In this document: positions 21,839 to 34,400 of the stretch, piece by piece | Position numbering within the stretch: position 1 is the first letter of the stretch | Layout of the letters: each line of letters starts with the position of its first letter | Assembly: GCA_947652115.1 (NCBI GenBank) | Contig: OX393566.1 | Span: 17,668,263 to 17,732,262 of the forward strand | From: Blastomussa wellsi | Lineage: Eukaryota; Cnidaria; Anthozoa; Scleractinia; Plerogyridae | DNA: 64,000 nucleotides | Reading direction: 5' to 3' | Position numbers and translations under genes: made by a program | Notes under the pieces: generated by a model | The model's database searches: none | Told to the model about the DNA's origin: nothing | The model's input: the letters and a program-made list of their open reading frames with translations, nothing else

Positions 21839-24147
21839 CCATCAGCAGCGCACCAGAAGTTTGGCAGCGAAGAATGCGAGAGCACATAGAGGGGCTTAAG
21901 GGAGTAGAGGTCATTGCTGATGATTTTGTGATTGTTGGATATGGCAACACACCTGCTGAGTGGCAGTCAGACCATGACCAAAATGTGCGTGCTTTCCTAG
22001 ATCGCTGTCGTGAAAGAAACCTGAAACTGAACGAGAAGAAAGCCCGGCTGAGACAGCAAGAAGTTCCCTTCATTGGTCATATTTTGACCCCAGAAGGTCT
22101 CAAACCTGACCCATGCAAGGTGGAGGCTATAGTACAAATGCCTGACCCCACTGATGTTCACTCTCTGCGTCGATTCCTTGGCATGGTGAATTATCTGGCA
22201 AAGTTTCTGCCACGCTTGTCGGATGAAACAGAAGTCCTGAGGAAGCTCACTGAAAAAGATGCTGAATGGTGTTGGTTACCCGCCCATGCTGATGCTTTGG
22301 CCCGCGTCAAACAAATGATTGTAACCGCCCCTGTACTTGCCTACTATGATGTAAGCAAACCAGTAGTCATCCAGTGTGATGCTTCCCAGAGTGGACTTGG
22401 AGCTGCCCTCTTACAAGAAGGGTGTCCAGTGGCTTACAGTTCTCGTGTGATGACCCCTACTGAACAAAATTATGCGCAAATCGAGAAGGAGCTCCTTGCC
22501 ATAGTCTTTGCATGTGAAAAGTTCGATCAGTACATCTTTGGAAGAAGTGATGTAGTTGTCCAGTCAGACCACAAGCCACTGGAAACAATATTCAAGAAAC
22601 CCATCCACAGCTCCCCGAAGCGACTCCAACGAATGCGACTCCGTTTGCAGAATTATGACATCCAAGTGGAATACAAGAAAGGCGCCACGATGTTCTTGGC
22701 TGACACCCTAAGCCGAGCATACGTCGAGGGCCAACAGTCAACAGTCCCAACCAGTGATGTCCGTTCAATTAAGGAACGATTATTTGCCTTTGAGTTAGAG
22801 CAGATCAAGCACGATGAAGAACTGACCGTATCTCCCACTCGTTTGCAGAGGCTGCGCGAGGAGACTGCTAAGGATGAAGAGTTACAGATCCTATCTGATG
22901 TTATCCGCAATGGTTGGCCAGAGACCTTGGCAAATGCACGTGAAAATGACAGGCGTCGTAAACAAGTGATTGAGCTGTATTGGAACAGCCGGGATGAGTT
23001 GACCACAGAGGATGGTTTGGTATACAAGGGTCATCGTTTAGTCATACCTGCTGGTGAACGTTCTGACATTGTGAAGAGCCTGCATGAGTCGCATATTGGG
23101 GTCGAAGGGACACTGCGTCGTGCTCGTGATATTGTTTACTGGCCAGTCATCACGGCGCAGCTCAAGGATTACCTATCAAAATGTGGTATTTGTAACAGCT
23201 ATCGACCTGAACAATGTAGAGAGCCACTGCAGCCCCATGCTGTGCCCAGTCTTCCGTGGGAGAAAGTTGGGGTTGATTTGTTTATACTTGAGAGACAGAC
23301 TTTCCTGATAGCTGTTGACTACTACTCTGGTTATTTTGAGGTACAAGATTTAAGTAGCACCACAGGCAATCGTGTCATTACTGTCTTAAAGACTTGGTTT
23401 GCCAGACATGGCATCCCTGTGACACTTGTTAGCGACAACGGACCACCTTTCAACAGTGGAGAGTTTGAGTCCTTCAGTAGAGAATGGGATTTTCATCACA
23501 TTACTTCAAGCCCTCGCCATCCACAGAGTAATGGTCGTGTTGAAAATGCCGTGAAGTCCTGCAAGTCGTTGTTGATGAAAGCCCGTGCAGATAAGCGTGA
23601 TCCCTTGTTGGCGTTACTCGAATGGCGCAACACACCTACTGAAGGAATGCACGCATCACCTTCTCAGCTACTCTATGGCAGGCGAACACGCACTCGTCTT
23701 CCTGTAGCAAAGACTTTGTTAGAGCCTCATGTGATTACTAACGTACCAGAGATGATTGAGAGGAGAAAGCAGAAGCAGAAGCATTATTTTGACCAACACA
23801 CACGGGAATTGCCAAAGTTCGACAATGGTGATGCCATAAGAATGCGTCTACCGGGTGAGAAAGAATGGTCCCTTGGGCAAGTCATTGGAGATGCAGGCAA
23901 CCGTTCCTATCTAGTGGATGTCAATGGGAAACAGTATCGACGGAACCGCCGATGGTTAAGGGCCACTCCTGAAAAGTTGGAGCCATCCGAAACAAGTGAG
24001 CCAACTGAGCTAACCGAGCAGACTGAGACAAGCTCAGAGGAGTTACCGCAGCCGTTGGTTGTGCCGACCCAAGTAGTTCCAGAGCCACCAAGTCGTCCAA
24101 CTCGTGAACGTCACCCACCACGGTGGCTACAAGATTATCAATGCTAA
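21839..24147 (+). CDS. Ty3 Pol remnant: partial RT, RNase H, integrase
   Basis: One uninterrupted frame encodes about 769 residues; the nearest ATG is at 21784, inside the LTR. The RT starts after its first motifs and keeps VIADDFVIV, where the catalytic pair is ADD in place of the common YxDD. RNase H follows with VIQCDASQSGLG, IEKELLA, VQSDHKPL and FLADTLSR supplying its acidic residues. The integrase has an HH-CC zinc module (HESHIG ... CGICNSY) and the catalytic triad Asp, Asp, Glu at codons 498, 551 and 587 counted from 21784, which is a D,D35E spacing. A C-terminal Ser/Thr/Glu-rich tail ends at the stop at 24147. The frame is open, so loss of the N-terminal part was recent or the remainder is retained. 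Confidence 0.9.
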
Positions 24148-24323
24148 GGAGACACTCTTTTGATTTTGCCTCTTTGTTTGTTATTGTTTTTTTTTTATTG
24201 TTAGTTCTACCTACTTGTATGCACAGTTGTTTAGCACATAAGTACCTTGAGGCATAGAAACATTGCGGAACATTATTGTTTGTGTTTGTTGGACTACGAA
24301 TCTAAGGAACTTAGGGAAGGAGA

Positions 24324-24495
24324 TGTAACGAGTACGCATACATGAAGTATCGAGCTTCATCTGGCCGCAAGGCACCCTGGGTAAACGTACCTGCTGGTCG
24401 GCCATGTTGTATCTTCGTGAACTGTAGCTATATGCTCTCGTGTTAAATATAAGTTGATGTTTTGGTACCTGACCGCGTCTTTACTGATCGTTACA
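24324..24495 (+). repeat. Right LTR of the Ty3 element
   Basis: Preceded by a purine tract at about 24312-24323. Same ends as the left LTR; followed by AGAAT at 24496-24500. Confidence 0.95.
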
Positions 24496-24500
24496 AGAAT

Positions 24501-24550
24501 ATATTTCGATGTTGAAAAAAATAAGTTTTCCTACCTTGTGTTTTCGATGA
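24501..24550 (+). pseudogene. Remainder of the interrupted packaging-ATPase frame
   Basis: The frame cut at 21653 continues here for about 16 codons to a stop near 24550, in the correct phase once one AGAAT copy is ignored. It is short, and recognised only because of the paired duplication. Confidence 0.5.
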
Positions 24551-24649
24551 ATGAAGCTGAAAACAGCAAAAACCCCGGACATTGCCCCTTTAATCAATCC
24601 TAAAAATGTATCCATAAAAACTTTGTCAGGACATCGCTAATGCTTAAGC

Positions 24650-24690
24650 ACCACCCCCCCCCCCCCCCCCAAAAAAAAAAAAAAAAAACT
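24650..24690. repeat. C-run followed by A-run
   Basis: About 20 C then about 18 A. A low-complexity join, possibly the tail of a retroposed copy. Confidence 0.8.
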
Positions 24691-24718
24691 TTCCCTGCCA
24701 CCCAATTCAAATAATTAT

Positions 24719-24877
24719 CAGGTGAGGATCCAGGATTTTTCTTAGGAGGGGTGCATCACTAAAGAATGACGTAACTGACAGGTGACGTTTGCAGAACACT
24801 AGTTATATTATAAAACCCGCTGGTCATCCAAGGCAGCGGTGCTCAAACCCTGCACCCTCACCCAAGATCCGCCCCTG
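24719..24877. mobile_element. Short MITE, CAGG...CCTG ends
   Basis: The left end caggtgaggatccagg and right end gatccgcccctg are imperfect inverted copies. Inner 'ggaggggtgca' and 'tgcaccctca' are also inverted. ATTAT-like flanks are present on both sides. Confidence 0.5.
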
Positions 24878-24879
24878 AT

Positions 24880-27800
24880 TATATAGGTAATTTGTCTCAG
24901 GAAACTGAGTGAATGGAAGCCCATACAAATTCGAACAGAACAATAATTGTAACCTCCCAAATAAATCGTCACGATCTAAATTGGGTGGCAAAAGGGTTGT
25001 AAACACATTAGCCAATTTTGTAGATCTGGACATCGTGGGATCAATTTCTGAAAGAATGAGACTGCATGCCAACTTCAAAAGGAAAAAAAATAACCAATTA
25101 GTGCTCTTTCAGGGAAAAAGGCTTTTATATGGGAGCACCTCACCCACCACGCCCGCTCCAGCAATGGACCACCTATTGGATTGGTTTACTGGCACACACC
25201 AAGAGAAGCTGTAGGAACACACTAACCTCGAGTTATGACCCATATAAAGGGGCAATACAGAAAGAGTTTTTAATAAAAAGGCAAAAGGGAAACTGAGAAT
25301 TGTAACATTTTAATAGAAGAACAGTGCCTCACATATATGTAATCATTATTTTTATATTAAACTCAAAACATCACTGTTTTAAATTACTAACATATAATAA
25401 TTTCAATTGACAAAAATAGAAAGTTGCACTAGATATAACTAACATTTACCTAACATGTCTGGCTCAGTTCAAACCTAGTTCAATGTAATTAGCCAGAGTT
25501 TCATTCATTTGGGTAATTAATGAATGACTCAAGGTGACAACTGTGCTTCAAACAGAAACCTTTAAAATTGCATGTTACACTAGAAGCACTCATAGACAAC
25601 AGGTATCAATCCATGCCAAGCATTCTGTTGAAGTACCCACAAAGGTCTGTAGGGGATCTATCTGTGTCAATATTAATTTTGTCACACAAACCTTATGAAG
25701 ATCCCCTTCACATGCACTTGGTCCAAAACCAGAGTTCTCACAGCTAGACTTCAAGTACCTGAGGAACCTTAATTCCCCAGGCCCCAGACACTCAGTTTTA
25801 CCTCAACCATAAAATTGTACCTCAGCTGTACATTTTCTCTAAGAACAATTGGTTGCACATAAAACACCCAATTTCCCTAAGTAAACATTGTATTTACATA
25901 GATAAACGAGTTATTTGCATAGGTAAAATTCCCTTGTGTAACCTAAACCAGTCCAGCTGACAGGTTTTCCCAGGTGACCTGCTAATGGGAACACGTGTTT
26001 TGGACATTGCACATGCAGTGCATGAAGCGGTAACCTTTTGTCTGGCACACCATGCATGTGTGCGGGGTGGGGATGGATGAAAAAAATGGGTTTTTCGGCC
26101 TTAACAATTTTTTTGACTGGTTTACACGTTTTTGCTCTAATGTAACCTTCATTCGACTTTATTTTTGAACTTAAAGGGCACTGTCACAAGTAATCACTTT
26201 AAAACCGCAAAAACCTCAAGACTTCTTTTCTTCAAATGAGACTTGCAAGTACTGTACTGAAGCCATAATCAGAGTGACATTTTGAAACCAGCAAAAGGTT
26301 CAGATCTCAACTTGGAAAAGCCAGGCTCACTTTTTCAAGTTTAGCCCTTGTAGGTTCAAAGTAATAATGGTTCCCTCTTCATTCAGCTATTCACTTAATA
26401 TCTTCATCTTAAAGTTCTGGTACATTTTGTGTATGAGAGAAAGTACTTAGACATAATTTAAGTGGTATAACTGAAAAAGCAGAAAAATCCCTTTGTCCCT
26501 TCAAGAGCCATTTATTCACCATGTAGGATTACGGTAACTAATTATCCTTTTGATTCCACTAGATATTATTAAATGCAATGGTGATTTACCTGAAGGTAAA
26601 TAAAACCACAGCTTATTTTCCTAGGCCAACTTATACTAGAGAGACACTGTACCTGGGGTGGTGTAACCACGACTAATGTATTCAATATCAAACAATAGCG
26701 AAACATGCAAGTAACGTCATGACTCAGGCAAGACTCAGACAAACAAACCGGAAAGAAGGACGATTTTGAAGATTTCTTCAAGCACAAAAGCTTGTTCCTA
26801 AAACACTTTTGAAACAACTTCACCTGCATTCCCTCCCTTCTCTCAGAGCTGTGCTCCAATAATTTGCATTCTATTTTTAAAGTTTGTGCGCTTTGCTGTT
26901 GCTTGTTTGCAGCCAATCCCAAGAGATTCAAATGACAATAAGTATGGCGGCCATGTTGGATAACCAAACAAAAGAGGCTAATCAGAAATCTTTTGTTCAT
27001 GTCATCGACATAGCGTCGATTACGTCACTTGCAAACCAAGAATTGGGAACATGTCTTGACTAATTACCATAAAAATCTATGTATGGACTGCATGAAAAAC
27101 ATTTGTGTTTGGGCCAGGCAAAGGGGCAGACACATTCTGAATGTGAGATGAACCTAAAAATCCTTCTATAAAGAAGCATTAGATTGTTGTAAAGAGAATA
27201 GGGGTACTATCTGGTATTCACTGATTTGTTTGCAATAGCTCTTGCAATGTATAAACAATTTGTCAAATTTTACAGCAGCCCAACACAGATTTATTAGTAA
27301 TGTTAGCTAGCTTAATACAAAATACATACAAGTGAATGTATTTTTCTTACCAGAAATAGTAATAATAACAATAATTTGAAATCATTTTCTTTGACTTGTT
27401 TCATAACTCAACATGACTTGTTTGAATTAATTATAATGCACCACATTCATTCATCACATCAACTTCAAGTCTAAAGAGGCTAAACCTTAACCTTTTAGTC
27501 CTCTTAGTCATTGCACTGTGTAAGAACTTCAATTAATTGAAATTGCTTCATTTCGTATTTTTAACAATAATTATAAAATACATACCACAGTATATTATTG
27601 CCAAACCTATTGTTTTAGTGAACAATAAATATTATTATACAATTTAATAATACCTATAATGCTGTAAATTAAGTATTCAAACTTGTCCCCTCAGATCATT
27701 GACCAAAATCTCCTTCAAATAATAAACCCTTATGATTTTTCTCACGATATTCTGAGTCATTTTTGAGGATGGGGATGATTGAAATGGGTTGCGAATGATG

Positions 27801-28509
27801 ACTTTGAAAAATTTAGGTAAAATTTTTCAACAAACCGTGACCTAGCTCCTTTAAACAGAATGACATGGTGCTATGACTAACTATTATTATAACTTGTCAT
27901 GCGATATTGCTCTATGCACTCAAATTTTCCATGTGTATTCCTTTACAAGCAGAAGAGATTGTGAGATGTGAGATGAAGCTAAAAATCCTTCTATAAAGAA
28001 GCAAAAAATCTTTGTATAAAGAACATAAAACTCAGGCTTACTTTCTGGTATTCACTAATTTTTTTAGTTAGTAGAAAAAATAAATTTGCTTTCAAACAGT
28101 TAATTAGAAATAAATGAGTTTTGCTAGCTCAAGTATCTTGACATAAAGCTTAACATGGATCAGGTTGCAATGCTTGCATAGTGTCACTAGGAGTGGCTCG
28201 CTATACTATTCAACAAGAGAATAGAATAAACAACAGGTGAGGATATTCCCAAAAAACAATAGCACCCGGCTACACTAGAGGACCATTAGAATTGCAAGCT
28301 TACAAGAACTGCTTGCTGCTGCACAAGCTCAGTCTCCAGCTATTCTTGTGAGCCATGTGCCTGATAGAAGCTGCTGGTCACAAGTTAGTTGGAGTGCTTG
28401 TACAAAACACTTTTCTTCACTCGCTGTTCATCAGCTAAATCCCCAACCAACCAAATACCTGGATAACGCTGCAACATAACAGCGATCTTGAGCTTGCTTT
28501 CTATGTTAA
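24880..28509. other. Intergenic DNA downstream of ERCC6L
   Basis: No coding exon or RNA recognised. The minus-strand frame at 27000-26569 has no family features and no splice context. The stretch contains the diverged repeat pair at about 27133-27235 and 27965-28062. ERCC6L 3' UTR may extend into it from 28509. Confidence 0.4.
27133..27235. repeat. Direct repeat, second copy at 27965-28062
   Basis: Both copies read aatgtgagatga..ctaaaaatccttctataaagaagca and end ctggtattcact.attt with a variable middle. About 830 bp separates the copies. Confidence 0.7.
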
Positions 28510-28642
28510 TCATGGATGGAAATTTAAAGATTGTGCCAACTCCAAAATCTTTATGTCCAGTTCTTGCTCACTATCCATCAGTTCCAACCCATTCATGTAC
28601 TGCATAAGTGCAGCTTCTGTCTTGCCTTCCAGTTCAAGGCGT
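28510..28642 (-). CDS. ERCC6L: ERCC6L last exon: TPR-like C-terminus
   Basis: Acceptor gatttgcag. Encodes [18 protein letters not shown] and on to a TGA at 28510. With the end of the previous exon it forms a helix-turn-helix repeat like the C-terminal TPR of vertebrate ERCC6L. Confidence 0.85.
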
Positions 28643-31421
28643 CTGCAAATCATAGACGAATATTCAGTTCCTTTTGTTATTGACCCTTTGGTCTTTTTCC
28701 AAATTTTCTTTCTTAACTTTGAGGCAAGTGCAACAAACAAGTGATTAGTGTTTGGAAATGTTCAAACTCTACCATGCTTGAAACGAATGTTACAAAATGA
28801 CTCAGTTGAAGAAAAAACTGGCTCACATCAGTGCAACGGATACCAGCGAATTAGGAGCAGCTTTGCAACTTAGGGTGTGTTTCTTTAAAAAAATCCAAGA
28901 TTGGATTCTTAAATCCAAAAACGGATTTTGCGTTTCTTTAATGAACAGATTATTCCAAGATCACTCCGATCATAGTGCATCAAAGGAACCAAAGAATCCT
29001 TTCCCAGAGTGGATTCTTCGGTTCCTTTAATGTACCATGATCCAAGTGATCTTGGATTAACATGTACATTAAAGAAACGCAAAATCCATTTTCGGATTTA
29101 AGAATCTAATCTTGGATTCTTTTGAAGAAATGCACCCTTAGCTAAGTAGCTGAGCAAAAGACAGGATTCATACTCTTTTGAGCTTTATGAATTTCATGAT
29201 TTTTGGGTTTTACATTTGACAAATTTTCTTGGACTTTTTAAATAATTGCCAGATCGTGGGTAACAAGTTTTGCAGAAACAGAACATATTTATCTTGTACA
29301 ATTAACATCATTTTCACAACTTTCCATGACCCACACTTTTTTTATGACTTTCCAGGCCTGGAAAATGAAATTCTAAAATTCCATGACTTTCCAGGTTTTC
29401 CATTACCCGTATGAACCCTTAAAAGAGGTGTTTGTCAACAAACCATTCACTCATCTTAGCTACTATGCAGAATCAATACTTTGCATTATGAAGAAACATA
29501 TCAGTTTATTCTCAAACAAATTGTCAAAACAACTATAGTCGGAACACTCTGGTTATGCAGTGCCTCCTGTGACATTTCGATCAATCTTGGCAAACTATTA
29601 ATATATGTACAGATGGCATATAAAATAAAAACGTTCTGAACATATATGTAGACATAATAACAATAATTGTTATCAGTTAATTAGTAAAAACAAGGGATAT
29701 TTGTTATAAACAAACTTCACATGCAATGGCAAACATCAGATAAGCAGACCAAATTTTCAGAACTATAATTGAGTTGTTACCTTGCGCTGTTTAGACATGC
29801 ATTATATTTTCCCCTTTCTTCCTCGCTGGTAAGGCATGCACACTTTTGTATCTGGAGCACAGTAGAGACATGTTCCCCCGAGGGGCACTGATGAAGCAAG
29901 GCCCTCTCAACTTCAGCCCCACTTTCTCTATTGCTTATCTTTATGCGGCTGTCACTGAGAATAAAAATACAAATTACATAAAACCAAAACATTATGTAAG
30001 TTATTGCATAAAAGCATGAGTAGTGTACAGAAAGAGCTGTGTTTCTGTTACTCTTCATCTTGTTAGAAGAGGCAGCATGACCAAGTGGAAAAGAAAGCTG
30101 GATCCCCTTGTTCAAAGGATGGACAATGTTATCCACTACACTTTATGGACGCGTTTTGAGTGGTTCCTACCTATGATCTATTAAAGGTCACACGCACTGA
30201 TAACGTTTATATTTTGTTTCTTTATTACAAAAGCAGAGATTCCATGTTGCCATGCACCTGTTCAGTAATAATTGACCTATTAATGAACAGGTGCAAGGGA
30301 AGACAACGTCATAATGTGGTAAGAATATCAGTGGCACACGCGGCTGTCGCCTTGTGTACCACTTTTTTTGTTCTTACCACATTTTGACGTCATCAGTGAT
30401 CTATTACTGAACAGATGCACAGCAACATGAAATCTATTTGTCAGGTGGATAAATCACTAACCAATGGATGGTGCATTTTGTTTTGCCAACACTTGTCTGA
30501 TGGATAATGAATATTGTCCAGTGGATAGCATTATCCACCCTCTGAAAAACTGGGCCCCAGATTATAAGCCTGTGGGTCCCTTGTGTTAATCATGCCACTC
30601 TTGATTTGGTCCCCATTCATCATCTCCTACCTGTACTATTAGGATTATTCAATAGTTACCAGGACTCGAGACTGACTGTAGCCAACTAGCCAGAGGCAGT
30701 AAAACATTAGGTTATGGCTACCAGGTTTAGCATCCCTATTAGCCACTTGAAAAGTAAAAAAGGAAAATACCCAGAATAGTCAACAGTTTGTGATGGATTA
30801 AGGGCGAAGGGGTTTCAATGTGGAAGGCGCAGTGGCCTGATGATTAGTGCGCTGGACTCTGGATCAACAAGTCCAGGTTCGAGCCCTGTGTTGTGTTTAT
30901 TCTCAGAGAGCCTACCGGTACCAGTGAATCGTTGCAACAACTTGACAGAATGCTGGGGATTAGTCAAATCTGAGATATTATGTACCAGTCAAATCAAAGC
31001 TTCAACATCCCCCTGGGCATTTCACGCTCTTGCCTTCCCCAGGGGTGGGGAACTTGATCCTCACTCATACTGGGTGGGAAATTTGAACATTAGCCTCGAT
31101 TTCATATTTTGTGCCCGAGCGAGTCCATGTGGGTTGATAAATCATGGTGGAGTTAGACATGGTGAGTTTTGAGGATTTTAAAGGATTTTAAAGCTTCTTG
31201 GTGTCTAAGGCTTTAGGCACCCTATAGATATTTGAGTGGTTGAGGTATCATCACGTTCTTGGAACTAAAACTGCACCAACAGCAGTTTAAATACTGCGTT
31301 TGATCTTGACTTCAGGATCAATCAGGGGCATACTCCCCCTTCCCCTTTTGAGCTTTTTAATAATAACCTCTTTCAATGTAAAGCGCCATGGGCAATTAGT
31401 GAATTGAGTGCTATATAAATA

Positions 31422-31479
<58 letters not shown>

Positions 31480-34400
31480 CTAGAAGCTACTAAAAAAATG
31501 AAACGACAATTTGGGGGTGGGGGCATTTGAACAGCTTTTTGGCCCAGGGAGGAGGGAATTTGGAAACAAATTTCTCAAAAGGTTGAGATGTTGAAGCTTC
31601 TATTTGCATTATAAGCCAATGAGCCAGTAACTTTAAGTTAGTCTTGAGCCCCGGTTACAAATCCAAGCAGTACACAGGGTGTTTGCCACATGAACCTAGC
31701 ATAATGGCTTAGCCGCCAGAAGTCTCCTGTAGTTCCATGGCACAGCATCCGGACTTTTTAATAAGTCAAGCGTTCAACTCCTGACCAGAGAAATTGTGAA
31801 CAGCTCCATTCCGACCGCTTCCCCTCCCTAGCGGCCCTCAAGGATTGTCCAGCAAGCAGGAGGTGATGTTTCTTCTGGCATACTTTTTAGTTTCTCCTTA
31901 GTTTATCATTAATAGGATCAATCAATTATACTTTCTGTAGCTGCTCGATTTAGAGTGTGAGCGACATCATCAAATTAAAGGGCTACATCATTTTTTGTAT
32001 TACTTTTTAATTATTAAAGAACTTCAAACATTACAATTATTTACAATACTAAAATAGACAGTTAACATGTTACATAACACAAGAAAAAAACAAAAATTGA
32101 TCAAACACTAAAAATTAAACTAATTATATTATAACTTCAATTAGATTAATTTAACCTTCACATTTTCAGCTCTCCATTGTAAGAATAGTGCTGACTTTAA
32201 CTCAATAAAACTGGGTGTTTTTTCCAACATTTTAAGACAATAATAATATTTTTGACTCGACAACTGAGATCCCAAACTTCTGGATCGAGTCTGAGCTTGT
32301 ATTAGGGGAAAAGGAGCTATATCACGGTTTGTGCATTTTGAAAAATTTAGCCCAAATTTCTCAAATTCATCATTTACAATCTGTCTTAATCATTCTATAC
32401 AATGTAGTGTACAAATCAGAGCTGGACACCCCAGATTTCATGACCTGCTCACTATGATTTTTCTAAGGGCGCAGTCTTGTGCAGTATTTTGGTGCAGTCA
32501 TGGAGTATGATTTACAGAAAAAAATTTATTTCTTTAATTTGGTACTGCCGTTTGTACACTTGTAACCTACGATAAACATATTACTGCAACTATTTAAAAA
32601 CCTTTTAACTCCAATGCTTCAAATGCACAGTGGATCCAAGTGATTGAATTGCTTCCATAAAGAAAACTAAGCAGAGTAACATTCCAGACGTAAAATAATA
32701 ATAATATAACATAAAGACCTTTTGGTATGAGATTCACACTTTTTGACCCAATGTCACACAACCATGCAATTCAGACAAAATATCACTCGTTTTAAAAATA
32801 CTACAACTCGCAAGAGACTGATATAGTTTCATGGAGATGAACACTAATCATCAATATACTCCATGCTTCTATTAAATAAGTGTGGTTTTTGTGAGTAAAC
32901 TTGATGGTTTAAAAACAACAAATGCTTCCCAGAATGAAGGAAATCGCTTCTCAGCAACAGACCCCCCTAGAAATTTGGCCCTGTGGGCTGCACTGTTGAC
33001 ATCTCACTGCATACCAACCAGCAACCTTGTCATGTTATATGAAATAACTCTAAAAATACCATCATATATTGTATATATTGTTTTATTTTGTATGTATTTG
33101 AAGTAGTTTTAGAATAGTTAAATTTAATAATAATTAGTTCATATTATTATGTACATATATTTATCATTAATAAGTAACTTAAGTAGTGTCCCTGAGTAGT
33201 AGGCCTGATGGCCAGCTACAAGAATAGACACTTAAATAAAGTTTTTGATTGACTGATATTTATTTACTTATTAAAGCTCTTGAGAAATTTTACATTACAG
33301 AAATTGGAGAAAATTATCTCCTTTCATTTTCTGTTTGTTGGTTTATTCCTCCTCCACCATTTTATATCTTGAGTTAAAATAGAAGAACCTGAAAAAATTT
33401 ACTTTTTCAAAGGGGAGTACTCAAAAATAACGGAAAATTTTAAAATTAAACGAGAGTTACCAAGTCAATGTTTGATTGTAATTCTTCCTCGTCATCAGTC
33501 AGGAACAAAGGAGTTACATGAGAAGCATGCGCATGCTTATCTGGTCAGTCTTCAAAGAGGAAAGTGTTTCCAGAAGAAAAAAACAGGAACAAAGGAGAGG
33601 GGTGGGAATAACAGCCTTAGTGCCAGGCATGTAACTCCTTCGTTCCTGACTGATGACGACTTGGTAAGTCTCGTTTAATTTTAAAATTCTACCTTGTCAT
33701 TAGTCCGAGTCACTACGGAGTACATGAGATTTGAAAGTTCTGGAAACGTGCCCAAGCAAGGTAACAATGTAGGACAGAAAGAAACACAATTGTTTAGCGA
33801 ATGTCTGAGCATTTGACCAGCCACCCGCTTTGAGGAATTCTTTCAGTGTGAGACTGGTGCGGGAGGCATAGGAAGTGGACACGGATTGTCCACTGTGGCG
33901 GTTGAACTCAGTGATATCACTCCCTGCATCTTTGAGCACAGACTTACACCATCTGCCTATTGCAGTATTTAATTTGAGACAGCCTTAAGTGGTCTGACAT
34001 AGCTGATGAGTAGCTGGGAAGTGATACCTCTGAGCTTTTCCGTCGTTGCAAGGTACTGATCCAAGTGTGTGACAACACAGAGGTTGATATCCAGCTCAAA
34101 AGCTGTCAATTCAATGGGATCAAGGTGTTTACCTGGTTTAGTTGTCTTAAGTTTTTCACCAATGGTGAAGAAACATTTCCTGGGTAATTTCTGCAGTGTT
34201 ATGTCTAATTTGGATAAAGTTTGACATCTTTGGCCAGTGAGAAGACAAAGTTGCATCGTCAACTTAAGCGTAAGAACTTTCAGGTCTAAATTAGATGCAG
34301 GCTGTAAAGTTTTTAGGTGTTCTTACTAGGACTATGCTAACATCCCAAATTCGGTTGTGTCTGGGTAGAGATGGGCTCAACTCAAAAACCCCTTTGAGGA

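Larger units (their letters stand above)
21654..24495 (+). mobile_element. Compact Ty3-type LTR retrotransposon
   Basis: The element is bounded by two 172-bp LTRs (21654-21825 and 24324-24495), each TG...CA, and flanked by AGAAT duplications. The LTRs differ at one position (t versus c at the end of 'gctctt/cgtg'), so insertion was recent. Immediately after the left LTR lies tggtgtcagaagt, complementary to the 3' end of tRNA-Leu, the primer binding site. A purine tract (agggaaggaga) abuts the right LTR. The interior has lost gag, protease and the first part of the reverse transcriptase: the coding sequence starts in mid-RT right after the primer site. It would need another element's proteins to move. 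Confidence 0.95.
30661..31652. mobile_element. Relative of the element at 6821-7576, with nested SINE
   Basis: The left end caggactcgagactgactgtagcc and right end gttagtcttgagccccg match the 6821-7576 ends. A tRNA-like SINE head (30812-30905) and an ATT microsatellite (31427-31478) lie inside. Confidence 0.45.

Noticed and set aside
26569..27000. 143-codon minus-strand frame
   Set aside because: No domain, no splice context and composition like the flanking non-coding DNA.
30812..30905. A possible tRNA gene
   Set aside because: Good A and B boxes, but the acceptor stem cannot be formed, so it was called a SINE head. The same applies at 4145-4232 and 50447-50515.
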